DNA from: Riemerella anatipestifer
GTDB taxonomy: Bacteria; Bacteroidota; Bacteroidia; Flavobacteriales; Weeksellaceae
Assembly: GCF_009670965.2 (NCBI RefSeq)
Contig: NZ_CP073239.1
Location: 1,178,001-1,242,000 of the forward strand
Length of the DNA stretch: 64,000 bases
Direction of reading: 5' to 3'
Part shown: positions 54,619-63,096 of the stretch, one piece after another
Position numbering within the stretch: the stretch's first letter is position 1
How the letters are laid out: each line of letters starts with the position of its first letter
The notes under the pieces: generated by a model
Seen by the model: the letters and a program-made list of their open reading frames with translations, nothing else
Database searches by the model: none
What the model was told of the DNA's origin: nothing
Program-made: the position numbers and the translations under genes

Positions 54619-55878
54619 TTATTTTTCGGCTACTAGTTGAGCAATGTTTAGTATCACTTTAGTGGCTTTCTCCATGCTTTCTAAAGGAACATACTCGTAA
54701 GGTCCGTGGAAGTTGAGTCCTCCCGCAAAAATATTAGGACATGGTAATCCCATATAAGACAGCTGAGCACCGTCTGTGCCACCTCTTATCGCTTTTATTT
54801 TTGGCTCTATATTAGCTATTTTCATTGCTTCTTCCGCAAAATCTATGATATGCATTTTTCCTTCAAACTGTTGCTTCATGTTGCGGTATTGCTCTTTAAT
54901 TTCTATTTCTGCCACACCTTCTCCATATTGAGCATTAAATTCTTTAATCTTTTCTAGCATAAATGCCTTTCTAGCTTCAAATTTTTCCGCATCGTGGTCT
55001 CTAATGATGTATTGTAGCTTAGCTTCAGAAACATCAGCATTTACTTCTAGTAAGTGATAAAAACCTTCAAAACCTCTAGTGGTAGAAGGCGTTTCGTTAG
55101 AAGGAAGACGGTTTATGAAATCTGCAGCTAAAAGTCCTGCATTTACCATTTTACCATAAGAATATCCTGGGTGAACACTTAGACCGTGTATTTTAACAAC
55201 AGCACCAGCAGCATTAAAGTTTTCATATTCTAGTTCGCCTACTTCACCGCCATCCATTGTATATGCCCATTCTGCACCAAATTTTTCTACATTGAATTTG
55301 TGGGCTCCTCGTCCAATCTCTTCATCAGGGTTAAAGCCTACGGATATTCTACCGTGCTTAATTTCAGGGTGAGCTATAAGGTACTCGGCTGCCGTTACGA
55401 TTTCTGCGATACCAGCCTTGTCGTCCGCAGAAAGTAGGGTAGTACCGTCTGTAGTGATGAGGGTTTGACCAATATAATCTTTAAGGCTCTCAAATTTAGA
55501 AGAAGAAAGGGTAAAGCCTGTTTCTTGGTTTAGTACTAAATCTCCGCCGTCGTAGTTTTTCCATATTTGAGGATTAACGCCTTTACCATTAAAGTCTGGT
55601 GTGGAATCATAGTGTGCAATAAATCCTATTTGAGGGACTTCTTTATTGTCTAAATTAGAAGGGATAAAGCCAAATACATAGCCGTGTTCATCAATGGAAA
55701 CATCTTCTAACCCTAGTTCTTTAAGTTCGTTGAAGAGTAGATTTGCCATATCCCACTGTTGAGGTGTAGATGGTGTAGTTTCACTTTCAGGGTCGCTAGT
55801 AGAGTATATTTTAACATAGGTTAAAAATCTTGCGAGTAGTTTATCTTTCCATTCTTGGGTAAAATCTATGTTTATCAT
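54619..55878 (-). CDS. pepT: Peptidase T (tripeptide aminopeptidase)
   Basis: A 419-residue zinc peptidase of the M20 family that cleaves tripeptides in the cytoplasm. The metal-binding motifs are IAHYDSTPDF, LSADDKAGIAEI and PDEEIGRGAHKF; the RGGTDGAQLS motif provides the remaining active-site residues. The length is normal for PepT. It is monocistronic. Confidence 0.96.
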   Translation of the reverse strand: MINIDFTQEWKDKLLARFLTYVKIYSTSDPESETTPSTPQQWDMANLLFNELKELGLEDVSIDEHGYVFGFIPSNLDNKEVPQIGFIAHYDSTPDFNGKGVNPQIWKNYDGGDLVLNQETGFTLSSSKFESLKDYIGQTLITTDGTTLLSADDKAGIAEIVTAAEYLIAHPEIKHGRISVGFNPDEEIGRGAHKFNVEKFGAEWAYTMDGGEVGELEYENFNAAGAVVKIHGLSVHPGYSYGKMVNAGLLAADFINRLPSNETPSTTRGFEGFYHLLEVNADVSEAKLQYIIRDHDAEKFEARKAFMLEKIKEFNAQYGEGVAEIEIKEQYRNMKQQFEGKMHIIDFAEEAMKIANIEPKIKAIRGGTDGAQLSYMGLPCPNIFAGGLNFHGPYEYVPLESMEKATKVILNIAQLVAEK

Positions 55879-55954
55879 TGTGTATATATTTTTTACAAAT
55901 TTAGTTTTTTAAAATAATGTGGCGTGTTTTAATATTGATATAACCTCAATTTAA

Positions 55955-56296
55955 TTACTCTCTATCCATTTTTGCGAGTTTTCTTTCTACCCATATTGTT
56001 GCGAACGGAAAGAATGCCGCCAATAGAGCAAATACGAAATCCTCATCGTCCCATTTAAAAATTCTCCTTGCAGGAAGACATAACAACAAGTATAAAGTAA
56101 AAAATAAACCGTGTATATTACCTGCAATAATGATGAATATCGTAGGAAGAAGACCTTCGGTATCGTAGCGCTTCCAAATCATAGCGATGCCGTAGAGTAA
56201 GAAGCAAGAAATGGCTTCTGCAACGCAGATTTGTTTAAACCATTTTATGAGTTTATCTTCAGGGTATTTGCTGAAAAATTTATCAATTATATTCAT
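55955..56296 (-). CDS. DUF3817-domain membrane protein
   Basis: A 113-residue protein with three membrane segments and the family pattern WFKQICVAEAISCFLLYGIA and GNIHGLFFTLYLLL. The family is named 'integral membrane protein' with no known function. It lies 22 bases downstream of nadD and may be in the recJ-nadD transcript. Confidence 0.85.
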   Translation of the reverse strand: MNIIDKFFSKYPEDKLIKWFKQICVAEAISCFLLYGIAMIWKRYDTEGLLPTIFIIIAGNIHGLFFTLYLLLCLPARRIFKWDDEDFVFALLAAFFPFATIWVERKLAKMDRE

Positions 56297-56318
56297 AATT
56301 CTGTGTGAGCTTTAAAGT

Positions 56319-56903
56319 TTATTTATAAAAATGGCTTCCGTCTAAATACTCAAATACTTCAATGGGGAGCATAGGTCGGGTATTTTTTCCATTCTTAATC
56401 ATATTTCTAATTTCCGTAGAAGAAAGCTCTATAATAGGAGCATTGATTTGGTGAATGTTAGGGTGATTTTTGTAAGGATATTCTTCCTCAGTGTGTTCAA
56501 AAATTCTAGGGTAAACTATAATTTGGTGCTGCTCTACCAACTTATCGGTGTTTTTCCATTTGTGTAGAGACGCTAGGTTGTCTTCACCCATGATAAGACT
56601 GAAACTATGGTCAGGATATTTCTCATGAAGATAGGTTAGGGTATCTATGGTATAGCTAGGTTGTGGGAGCGAAAACTCTATATTAGAGGCTCTCATTTTA
56701 GGGTAGTTTTTAATGGCTAGCTCTACCATTTCCAAGCGGTTGTGGTCTGCTAGTAAAGATTTTTTTTCCTTAAACGGATTTTGAGGGCTTACTACAAACC
56801 AAAGCTCGTCCATATCGGAGTGTTCCAAAATGTAGTTAGCTAAGATAAGATGCCCAATATGTATGGGGTTAAATGAACCGAAAAATAGGCTTACTTTCTT
56901 CAT
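56319..56903 (-). CDS. nadD: Nicotinate-nucleotide adenylyltransferase
   Basis: A 194-residue enzyme that makes nicotinate adenine dinucleotide from nicotinate mononucleotide and ATP for NAD synthesis. The nucleotidyltransferase motif is GSFNPIHIGHL and the C-terminal ISSTEIR-like motif is ELSSTEIRNMI. It starts 9 bases after recJ on the minus strand. Confidence 0.96.
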   Translation of the reverse strand: MKKVSLFFGSFNPIHIGHLILANYILEHSDMDELWFVVSPQNPFKEKKSLLADHNRLEMVELAIKNYPKMRASNIEFSLPQPSYTIDTLTYLHEKYPDHSFSLIMGEDNLASLHKWKNTDKLVEQHQIIVYPRIFEHTEEEYPYKNHPNIHQINAPIIELSSTEIRNMIKNGKNTRPMLPIEVFEYLDGSHFYK

Positions 56904-56912
56904 GGGTTGATA

Positions 56913-58622
56913 TTAAGAGAATTTAACGCCTTTGATGTTGAGGTAATAAGTTACATTTCCTTTCCAGTGGTTTTCTTCTACGGTAAAGGCTAAATCAAAG
57001 GTTTTATTACGGAACTCTTCAGCAAAATGACCTAGTTTAAATCCTACGCATTCTATATTTCGCTTGTTGTTAGGGTTTTGAATGTAAAACTTAATGTGGC
57101 TGTTATCCTTACCCATTTGTTTTACATGCCCACTGATATTAAGGTTTTTAAGGACTAAAATAGGCTTCATATTATGAGGACCAAACGGAGCTAGTTTTCT
57201 GTGGAAGTTATAGAAATCCTTATTTAAGTCGTCTATATCTACCACGGTATCAATAGTGATGCTAGGCTCTTTTTGATGTTCTTTGATATTCTTTGCAACC
57301 GTTTTTTCAAACTTTTCTTTAAAGAGTTCAAATTTTTCTTTTTCCATAGAAAGCCCAGCAGCAGCAGGGTGTCCTCCGAATTTTAGAAATAAATCCGAAC
57401 ACTCTTCCAAAGCGGCATGAACATCAAAATCTGATATCGACCTTGCCGAAGCTACAATCTCCCCATTATTACCATCGGTAAATACAACGGTAGGTTTATA
57501 ATAAGTTTCGGTAAGCCTAGAAGCTACAATTCCTATAACACCTTTATTCCAATCGGAGCCATAAACTACGGTAGTGGCGTTTTGAGTTTGTTGGGTGTCT
57601 ATTACTTGCTGGAGTGCAGCGGTGGTAGAACTCATATCCATTTCTCTCCTGTGGTCGTTGAGGTTTAGTATGTTTTCTACAATCTGTGTGGCGTGCTTTA
57701 AGTTATCTGAAACCATGAGTTCCACAGCCGCTTTACCGTGTGAAATTCTTCCCGCGGCATTTATTTTTGGAGCAATTTCAAAGACGATATTAGAAATATC
57801 AAAAGTCGCTAGTTTTTCTTTTGGGATTAAAAGCCTTATACCTAAATTTCTGGTTTTTCTCAAGGTTTTAAGTCCTAACTTTGCGAGTACACGGTTTTCG
57901 CCCGTCATAGAGACAATATCCGCTGCGATAGAAATGGCTAATAAGTCCGTAAGCTCATACAGCTCTTCATCAGGTATTTTATAAATATTGTTGAGCCCTT
58001 GGCATAGTTTAAACCCTACACCACAACCCGAAAGTTCCTTGAAAGGATAACGGCAATCGGTTCTTTTAGGGTCTAGCACCGCCACTGCTTTAGGAATACT
58101 TTCTCCTGGTAAGTGGTGGTCGCATATAATAAAGTCTATTCCTAACTCTTTAGCGTAGTCTATTTTATCAATAGCTTTTATGCCACAATCTAAAGCAATA
58201 ATTAGCGAAAAGCCGTTTTCTTTGGCGAAATCTATCCCTTCTTTGGAAATACCATAGCCTTCTGTATTTCGGTCAGGAATGTAGAAATCTAGATATTTCT
58301 TCTCTACAATTTTACTAAGGTATAGGTACATTAGCGCTACGGCAGTGGTGCCATCTACATCATAATCTCCGTAGACTAATATTTTTTCTCCGTTTTCTAT
58401 AGCGGTAGCAATGCGTTCTACGGCGTTTTGCATATCTGCCATTAAGAATGGGTTGTGTATATCTTCAAGGTTGGGTTTAAAGAATTCTCTTGCTTTCTGA
58501 TAATTATCTATCTCGCGGAGGACGAGTATTTTAGACTCTAATGTGCCATAGCCTATAGATGAAATAAGGGCATCTACTACTTCCTCGCTAGGTTCTGGTT
58601 TGTAAATCCATTTTTGATTCAT
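56913..58622 (-). CDS. recJ: Single-strand DNA exonuclease RecJ
   Basis: A protein of about 569 residues, a 5'-3' exonuclease in recombination and mismatch repair. The DHH-family motifs are YGDYDVDGTTAVAL (about 84-97), FIICDHHLPGES and the DHHA1 motif GGHPAAAGLSM; the C-terminal OB-fold is present. A TTG at 58631 would add three residues; the ATG at 58622 is preferred. It leads nadD. Confidence 0.96.
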   Translation of the reverse strand: MNQKWIYKPEPSEEVVDALISSIGYGTLESKILVLREIDNYQKAREFFKPNLEDIHNPFLMADMQNAVERIATAIENGEKILVYGDYDVDGTTAVALMYLYLSKIVEKKYLDFYIPDRNTEGYGISKEGIDFAKENGFSLIIALDCGIKAIDKIDYAKELGIDFIICDHHLPGESIPKAVAVLDPKRTDCRYPFKELSGCGVGFKLCQGLNNIYKIPDEELYELTDLLAISIAADIVSMTGENRVLAKLGLKTLRKTRNLGIRLLIPKEKLATFDISNIVFEIAPKINAAGRISHGKAAVELMVSDNLKHATQIVENILNLNDHRREMDMSSTTAALQQVIDTQQTQNATTVVYGSDWNKGVIGIVASRLTETYYKPTVVFTDGNNGEIVASARSISDFDVHAALEECSDLFLKFGGHPAAAGLSMEKEKFELFKEKFEKTVAKNIKEHQKEPSITIDTVVDIDDLNKDFYNFHRKLAPFGPHNMKPILVLKNLNISGHVKQMGKDNSHIKFYIQNPNNKRNIECVGFKLGHFAEEFRNKTFDLAFTVEENHWKGNVTYYLNIKGVKFS

Positions 58623-59258
58623 AGACCACAAAAGTAACGAAAAAAGGATAAATATAAAATTAGGATGATGGCAGTCTTGCTAATAAAACTTTCTAAAAGT
58701 TTGTGTATTATAGGAAAACTTCCTAAGTTTGCTTCACATTTATGCTACACCGTATCAATTACATACAAGAAAATGCAAAAAACCTACACAAAAATTTGGT
58801 AGTTCCAAATAATTGTGTAAACACACACACACACACACACACAAGTAGTTTCGTGGGTATGTGTCCGATTATTTAGAAAATTACTTAGACTTTTATCGTT
58901 AAAACAAAATATTATTCCACTAACTTTTGTTGGGGGCTTTTGGCGTTTATCTTATTCTAATTTTAGCTTTCATCAATATTTACTAAAAGCACCATTGTTT
59001 TGTCTTAAAACATGGTCGTTCTTGTTGGGTGCTTTTAGTGTTCAGAAAGGGAGTTTTTGCTTTCTTTCTGCTTCAGCCTTTCCTCTCGTTTTGTGTGTGT
59101 TTAGAGGGGGAAGGCGTTTTTTAAGGTTAGAGGTTAGATATGAGAGATTAGAACTTAGTATAGCCTCATCAGCCCTTAAGACTAATCTCCAACCTCTAAT
59201 AGCCACCAACCATTTAACAACTAACATCTAATATCTAACATCTAAAAACTAAATCTTT
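58623..59258. repeat. Repeat-rich region between recJ and the HU-family gene
   Basis: This 636-base stretch has no convincing gene. It contains an (AC)11 tract at 58821-58842. A perfect 12-base inverted repeat ACTAAAAGCACC (58982-58993) / GGTGCTTTTAGT (59028-59039) is present. Two direct repeats of about 20 bases (58927-58946 and 59022-59041) differ at three sites. A further inverted repeat pairs TTAGAGGTT...GAGATTAG (59127-59151) with CTAATCTC...AACCTCTAA (59182-59199). A CTAACATCTAA-like run precedes the HU start. The short frames seen here do not resemble proteins. Confidence 0.7.
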
Positions 59259-59642
59259 ATGCCAATTAAGTACAAAGTCATTCAGAAAGGGCAACCAGGA
59301 GTTGCCGGTGGAGGTGAGAAAAAATACTACGCTTCTGCCAATGTAGTCAGCGAAAAAACTTTAGCAGGACTTACCCGAGACATTGAGAAAATCTCAACGG
59401 TAAGCGGAGCGGACATCAGAGCGGTGCTTTACGCTTTGGTAGATGTAATGCAGTCTTCTCTAGCCGAAGGACAAATTATCCGCTTAGGAGAACTCGGTAG
59501 TATGAGAGTGAGCATCAGTAGCGAAGGTAAGGCTAAGGAAGAGGAAGTAACCTCAGCAGCTATTAAAAATGCCAAGGTGGTCTTTACCCCAGGTTCTGAC
59601 CTGAAAAAGATGCTGGCAACGCTAAGCTACGAAAAGCTCTAG
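59259..59642 (+). CDS. HU-family DNA-binding protein
   Basis: A 127-residue protein of the Bacteroidetes HU-related group, longer than canonical HU (about 90). The segment KTLAGLTRDIEKISTVSGADIRAVL is the helical start and GQIIRLGELGSMRVSISSEG the beta arm region. A short N-terminal extension MPIKYKVIQKGQ is also typical of that group. It probably bends DNA or shapes the nucleoid. It is framed by repeat-rich DNA on both sides. Confidence 0.9.
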   Translation: MPIKYKVIQKGQPGVAGGGEKKYYASANVVSEKTLAGLTRDIEKISTVSGADIRAVLYALVDVMQSSLAEGQIIRLGELGSMRVSISSEGKAKEEEVTSAAIKNAKVVFTPGSDLKKMLATLSYEKL

Positions 59643-59652
59643 CAGAGGGAGG

Positions 59653-59740
59653 TAAAACCGCACGCGTGAAAAAAAAATCCGCAGGCGTGCGGTTGGGTAA
59701 TCACAGGCGTGCAAATTTAAACGAGACGCCTGCGGTTTTA
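59653..59740. repeat. GC-rich nested palindrome cluster after the HU gene
   Basis: AACCGCACGC (59656-59665) pairs with GCGTGCGGTT (59685-59694). TAAAACCGCA (59653-59662) also pairs with TGCGGTTTTA (59731-59740), and CAGGCGT (59704-59710) with ACGCCTG (59726-59732). CACGCGTG (59661-59668) is self-complementary, and CAGGCGTGC occurs twice (59682-59690, 59704-59712). The arms are mutually exclusive, so alternative folds are possible. The composition differs from the AT-rich surroundings. Confidence 0.8.
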
Positions 59741-59812
59741 AGCCCAAAGGAAATCAAGTAAAAAACGGTTATAAGAAAAATAAATCATTAACAATTTTTA
59801 AAATTAAATATT

Positions 59813-61321
59813 ATGAAAACAACAGCTACAAAATTAAGTGTACTCGCCTTTTTAGGTTTAGGCTTGGTGGCTTATGGGCAAAGTGGTAAGGTAGGTATTA
59901 ACACTGGTAAACCTGCAGCTACATTAGAGGTACAACCTACCTCCACTAACTTAGCTGGAACAACCAATGAAGGGATTTTAGCTCCTAAGTTGAGTAAAAC
60001 TCGTGTGGCGAGTATTGAAACACCTATAGAAGGAACTTTAGTCTATGTAATAGATGATGCTACTAAGACGAATGGAGCTATAAGTAATTATACAGGCAAT
60101 GATACTAAAGTGGCCAAAATCACAGAAAAAGGTTATTACTATTATAATGGTACAGAATGGGTGAAGAGTGCAACAGGAAACAGTAATAATATTTGGGTAA
60201 ATGATATAGCAAATAATGCTGTAAAAATTAAAAATTTATCGGACGGAACAACTCTAAGACCTGACGATAAAAACTTACTTATAACAGATGATGGTTCTTT
60301 AGTTTCTAGAGATATTCACTCTACAGGTTGGCAATCGTATGAATTCCCAAGTATAGAACAAATGTTTTACACTAATTCAACAGGTTCTGTTAGATTTAAC
60401 TTTAATAGAATCTGGAAAAACGATGCATTTAAAACAGTATCAAGGGATAATAACCCTCTTTACACAGGTGCAATGATTTTCAGAAGTAAAACGGGTATAT
60501 TTGAATTAGAGGGAACAAACACCACAACCAATACTGATGAAAAATCACTTTTAGAAAAAAGCTTCATATTAGACTTTAAAAATAATAGTTTAAAAATAGG
60601 TAAATTGGGCTATGCTAATACCCCAATAGTAGATAAAGGGTTTTTAACCGTAACAGATAGAGGAGATATGGGAATATATAAAGTTGGCAGTGAGTTTTCT
60701 CCTAATGAAAAAGTTAGCTCCATTGATTTAGGTGCAAGAATAGGAGATTTATATCAAACTACAGTATCAATAAAAGCTTTAAATGGAAATGTAACACCGT
60801 ATGTATCATCAGGTTCGGTTAGCAATTTATCTAGTCAATTAGCGTTTTATACTTTGCCAATATCACAGAACCTAGTGCAAGATGCAGCCACTCCTCTAGA
60901 AAGAATGAGAATTACTGATAAAGGTAATGTTGGTATTGGTACACAATCTCCAACCGAAAAACTAGAGGTAGATGGGAATGTAAAAGCCACAGGTTTTATA
61001 GGTGCTAATGCCGCTATCTTCCCAGACTATGTATTCCAAAAGTATTACACAGGTAACTCTAGCATCAAAGCAGATTATAACTTTAAAACCCTAAGCCAAG
61101 TAGAAGATTTTGTAAAGACTAATGGGCATTTGCCAGGGTACAAGTCCGCCGCGGAAATTAAAAAGCAAGGTTATATAGACCTTATGGCAACTCAGCTTAC
61201 CAATGTAGAGAAAATAGAAGAGCTTTACTTACACCTATTAGAAAAGGACAAAGAAGTAAAAGCACTCAAAGCAGAGATTACAGAGCTTAAATCTTTAGTA
61301 AAAGACCTATTGGCTAAATAA
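59813..61321 (+). CDS. Secreted repeat-type protein with C-terminal coiled coil
   Basis: A 502-residue protein with a signal peptide (about 1-22, cleaved near AYGQ). It begins GKVGINTGKPAATLEVQ and later has VGIGTQSPTEKLEVDGNV, a motif shared with tail-fibre-like and flavobacterial surface proteins. The C-terminal about 75 residues have an IDLMATQLTNVEKIEELY pattern leading into a Leu/Lys/Glu coiled coil, similar to the intramolecular chaperone ends of such proteins, which may mediate trimerisation. The function is unknown. It ends at a bidirectional terminator. Confidence 0.8.
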   Translation: MKTTATKLSVLAFLGLGLVAYGQSGKVGINTGKPAATLEVQPTSTNLAGTTNEGILAPKLSKTRVASIETPIEGTLVYVIDDATKTNGAISNYTGNDTKVAKITEKGYYYYNGTEWVKSATGNSNNIWVNDIANNAVKIKNLSDGTTLRPDDKNLLITDDGSLVSRDIHSTGWQSYEFPSIEQMFYTNSTGSVRFNFNRIWKNDAFKTVSRDNNPLYTGAMIFRSKTGIFELEGTNTTTNTDEKSLLEKSFILDFKNNSLKIGKLGYANTPIVDKGFLTVTDRGDMGIYKVGSEFSPNEKVSSIDLGARIGDLYQTTVSIKALNGNVTPYVSSGSVSNLSSQLAFYTLPISQNLVQDAATPLERMRITDKGNVGIGTQSPTEKLEVDGNVKATGFIGANAAIFPDYVFQKYYTGNSSIKADYNFKTLSQVEDFVKTNGHLPGYKSAAEIKKQGYIDLMATQLTNVEKIEELYLHLLEKDKEVKALKAEITELKSLVKDLLAK

Positions 61322-61353
61322 GTTTTAACTCTAGAAGTATTTATTTTAATCAA

Positions 61354-61392
61354 AAAATCACTTGAGGAATGTATCTTCAAGTGATTTTCATT
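61354..61392. terminator. Terminator after the secreted repeat protein gene
   Basis: AAAATCACTTGA (61354-61365) pairs with TCAAGTGATTTT (61377-61388). It can also serve the minus-strand GlmU-like gene, whose stop is at 61422. Confidence 0.83.
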
Positions 61393-61421
61393 TTATATAA
61401 AAGAGATATTAAATAGTTTGC

Positions 61422-62582
61422 CTAGTAATTTTCGTAAATCCATTTAAGGATATTTTGGTCGTCTTCAGAGAAGGTTACATTTCGTCTTTGCATTACTTTC
61501 TCGGCAACTTCATAGGCTTTTTTTAGATTAAATTTTTCATCTCCTCTTTGTCCGCCCCAGCTAAAGTTTTCTACTAAGTTAGGTGGGAATCCACTTTTAA
61601 AAATATTAGCCGCCACGCCCACAATAGTCCCAGTGTTAAGCTGGGTATTGATAGCCGTTTTTGAGTGGTCGCCCATAATCAGTCCACAGAATTGCAGTCC
61701 GCTATCTTCAAATTTCTTAGACTGGTAGTTCCACAGCTTTACAGTAGCGTAGTTGTTTTTTAAGTTAGAGGAATTGGTATCCGCTCCAAAATTACACCAT
61801 TCTCCCACCACAGAGTTGCCTAGGAAACCATCGTGCCCTTTATTAGAGTACCCAAAGAAAATAATGTTGTTTACCTCGCCACCTATTTTACAATAAGGAC
61901 CAACAGTAGTAGCACCGTAGATTTTAGCACCGAGATTGAAAATAGCATTATTACATAAAGCAATAGAACCTCTTAGATTACAGCCTTCCATTACTTCTGC
62001 ATTCTTTCCGATGTATATTTTTCCTTTTTGGCAGTTGATGGTTGCGTATTCTATACTAGCACCTTCTTCTATAAAGAGGTTCTCGGGGTTACCTAAAAAG
62101 CCGTTGGTTTCAGAAAGAGGTTGAGAGGTTCTTTCTTTGGTGATGAGTTCAAAATCAAAATCTATCGCTTTATCGTTGAATGCGAACAAATCAGACGGTC
62201 TTTTAAAAAAGGTAAGAGGTTCTGTAATATCCGTCATTTTCTCTATTTGTTGTAGAGAAAAATCTTTCATATTTACTCTTGCTGCTATTAGTTCATCTTC
62301 GTAAACGAGAGCCTCACCAAGTTTAAGGTCTTTAATTTGGTTCAGTACATTTTCTGTAGGAATAAAGTTAGGAACTAAAAAAAGACTCTCTTCAGCCTGT
62401 GGCTTTGGGAATTTATTTTGTAAATAGTCTTCTGTAATATAAGCGGTGTGCTGAATGTCAAGTAGCTTTTGCCATCTTTCAGAAAAAGTAAGTATGCCGC
62501 ATCTCATTTCAGCGATGGGTCTAGTAAAAGTAAGTGGGAGGAAATTTCCCCAATATTGAGCGTCAGAAAATACAATTTGCAT
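61422..62582 (-). CDS. GlmU-like sugar nucleotidyltransferase/acyltransferase (Bacteroidetes type)
   Basis: A 386-residue protein with an N-terminal nucleotidyltransferase-like region (about 1-155) and a left-handed beta-helix (about 165-330) with hexapeptide-like repeats such as IGKNAEVMEGCNLRG and GATTVGPYCKIGGEVN. It fits the alternative GlmU family found in Bacteroidetes (TIGR03991), proposed to make UDP-GlcNAc. The call comes from family knowledge, not from catalytic residues I can name. It is 90 bases from rpmE2, with a terminator between. Confidence 0.88.
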   Translation of the reverse strand: MQIVFSDAQYWGNFLPLTFTRPIAEMRCGILTFSERWQKLLDIQHTAYITEDYLQNKFPKPQAEESLFLVPNFIPTENVLNQIKDLKLGEALVYEDELIAARVNMKDFSLQQIEKMTDITEPLTFFKRPSDLFAFNDKAIDFDFELITKERTSQPLSETNGFLGNPENLFIEEGASIEYATINCQKGKIYIGKNAEVMEGCNLRGSIALCNNAIFNLGAKIYGATTVGPYCKIGGEVNNIIFFGYSNKGHDGFLGNSVVGEWCNFGADTNSSNLKNNYATVKLWNYQSKKFEDSGLQFCGLIMGDHSKTAINTQLNTGTIVGVAANIFKSGFPPNLVENFSWGGQRGDEKFNLKKAYEVAEKVMQRRNVTFSEDDQNILKWIYENY

Positions 62583-62615
62583 AGGATTAAAATTTTAATG
62601 ATGGGCTAATTTAAC

Positions 62616-62651
62616 TAAAAAACCTTCCTAAATCAAATCTAGGAAGGTTTT
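62616..62651 (-). terminator. Terminator after rpmE2
   Basis: AACCTTCCTA (62621-62630) pairs with TAGGAAGGTT (62640-62649) around a 9-base loop. On the minus strand a T run follows. Confidence 0.82.
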
Positions 62652-62672
62652 AAAATATGTTTTGACAAAAAA

Positions 62673-62927
62673 TTAGTTTTTAGCGAATTTTTTGTATTTG
62701 TTCATAAACTTATCTACTCTACCAGCAGTATCTACTAATTTTACTTTACCAGTGTAGAACGGGTGAGAAGTAGAAGAAATTTCCATTTTGATTAGTGGAT
62801 ATTCTTGACCTTCGTACTCGATAGTGTCTTTAGTTTCTGCAGTAGATTTGCAAAGAAACATTTCATCGTTACTCATATCTTTGAAAACAACTAATCTATA
62901 GTTTTCAGGGTGGATTCCTTTTTTCAT
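62673..62927 (-). CDS. rpmE2: 50S ribosomal protein L31, type B (zinc-free)
   Basis: An 84-residue L31. [20 protein letters not shown] and [11 protein letters not shown] are type B motifs. Only one cysteine is present, so there is no CxxC zinc ribbon; this is the zinc-independent paralogue usually induced on zinc limitation, although here it may be the only L31. Its promoter is well placed on the minus strand. Confidence 0.96.
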   Translation of the reverse strand: MKKGIHPENYRLVVFKDMSNDEMFLCKSTAETKDTIEYEGQEYPLIKMEISSTSHPFYTGKVKLVDTAGRVDKFMNKYKKFAKN

Positions 62928-63012
62928 TGTGATGATTTTTTAACTTTTTTAATTTAATTTTAATAACTAAGCGGTGTAATGGCGTCGCTTTTTTACTATA
63001 AATTTTAGACTG

Positions 63013-63043
63013 CAAAAATAGAGTTTTTTTTTAATTCTGCAAA
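63013..63043 (-). promoter_or_regulatory. Promoter of rpmE2
   Basis: On the minus strand TTTG (63043-63040) and TATTTTTG (63020-63013) are separated by exactly 19 bases, matching the consensus. Confidence 0.72.
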
Positions 63044-63066
63044 AACTTTTTTAGAATAAAAATTTC

Positions 63067-63074
63067 TATCTTTG
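63067..63074 (+). promoter_or_regulatory. Candidate -7 box for the terminal lipoprotein gene
   Basis: TATCTTTG fits TANNTTTG and ends 22 bases before the ATG at 63097. Confidence 0.5.
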
Positions 63075-63096
63075 AAAGGTTTAAATATAAAACGAA

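Noticed and set aside
58821..58842. The (AC)11 tract as part of a CRISPR array
   Set aside because: There are no spaced repeats or unique spacers; it is a simple dinucleotide tract, and no CRISPR array was seen anywhere in the window.
58995..59231. Short frames on both strands in the recJ-HU gap (also 59042-59227 minus)
   Set aside because: Low-complexity sequence over inverted repeats, no start context and no protein-like pattern; the region is described as repeat-rich instead.
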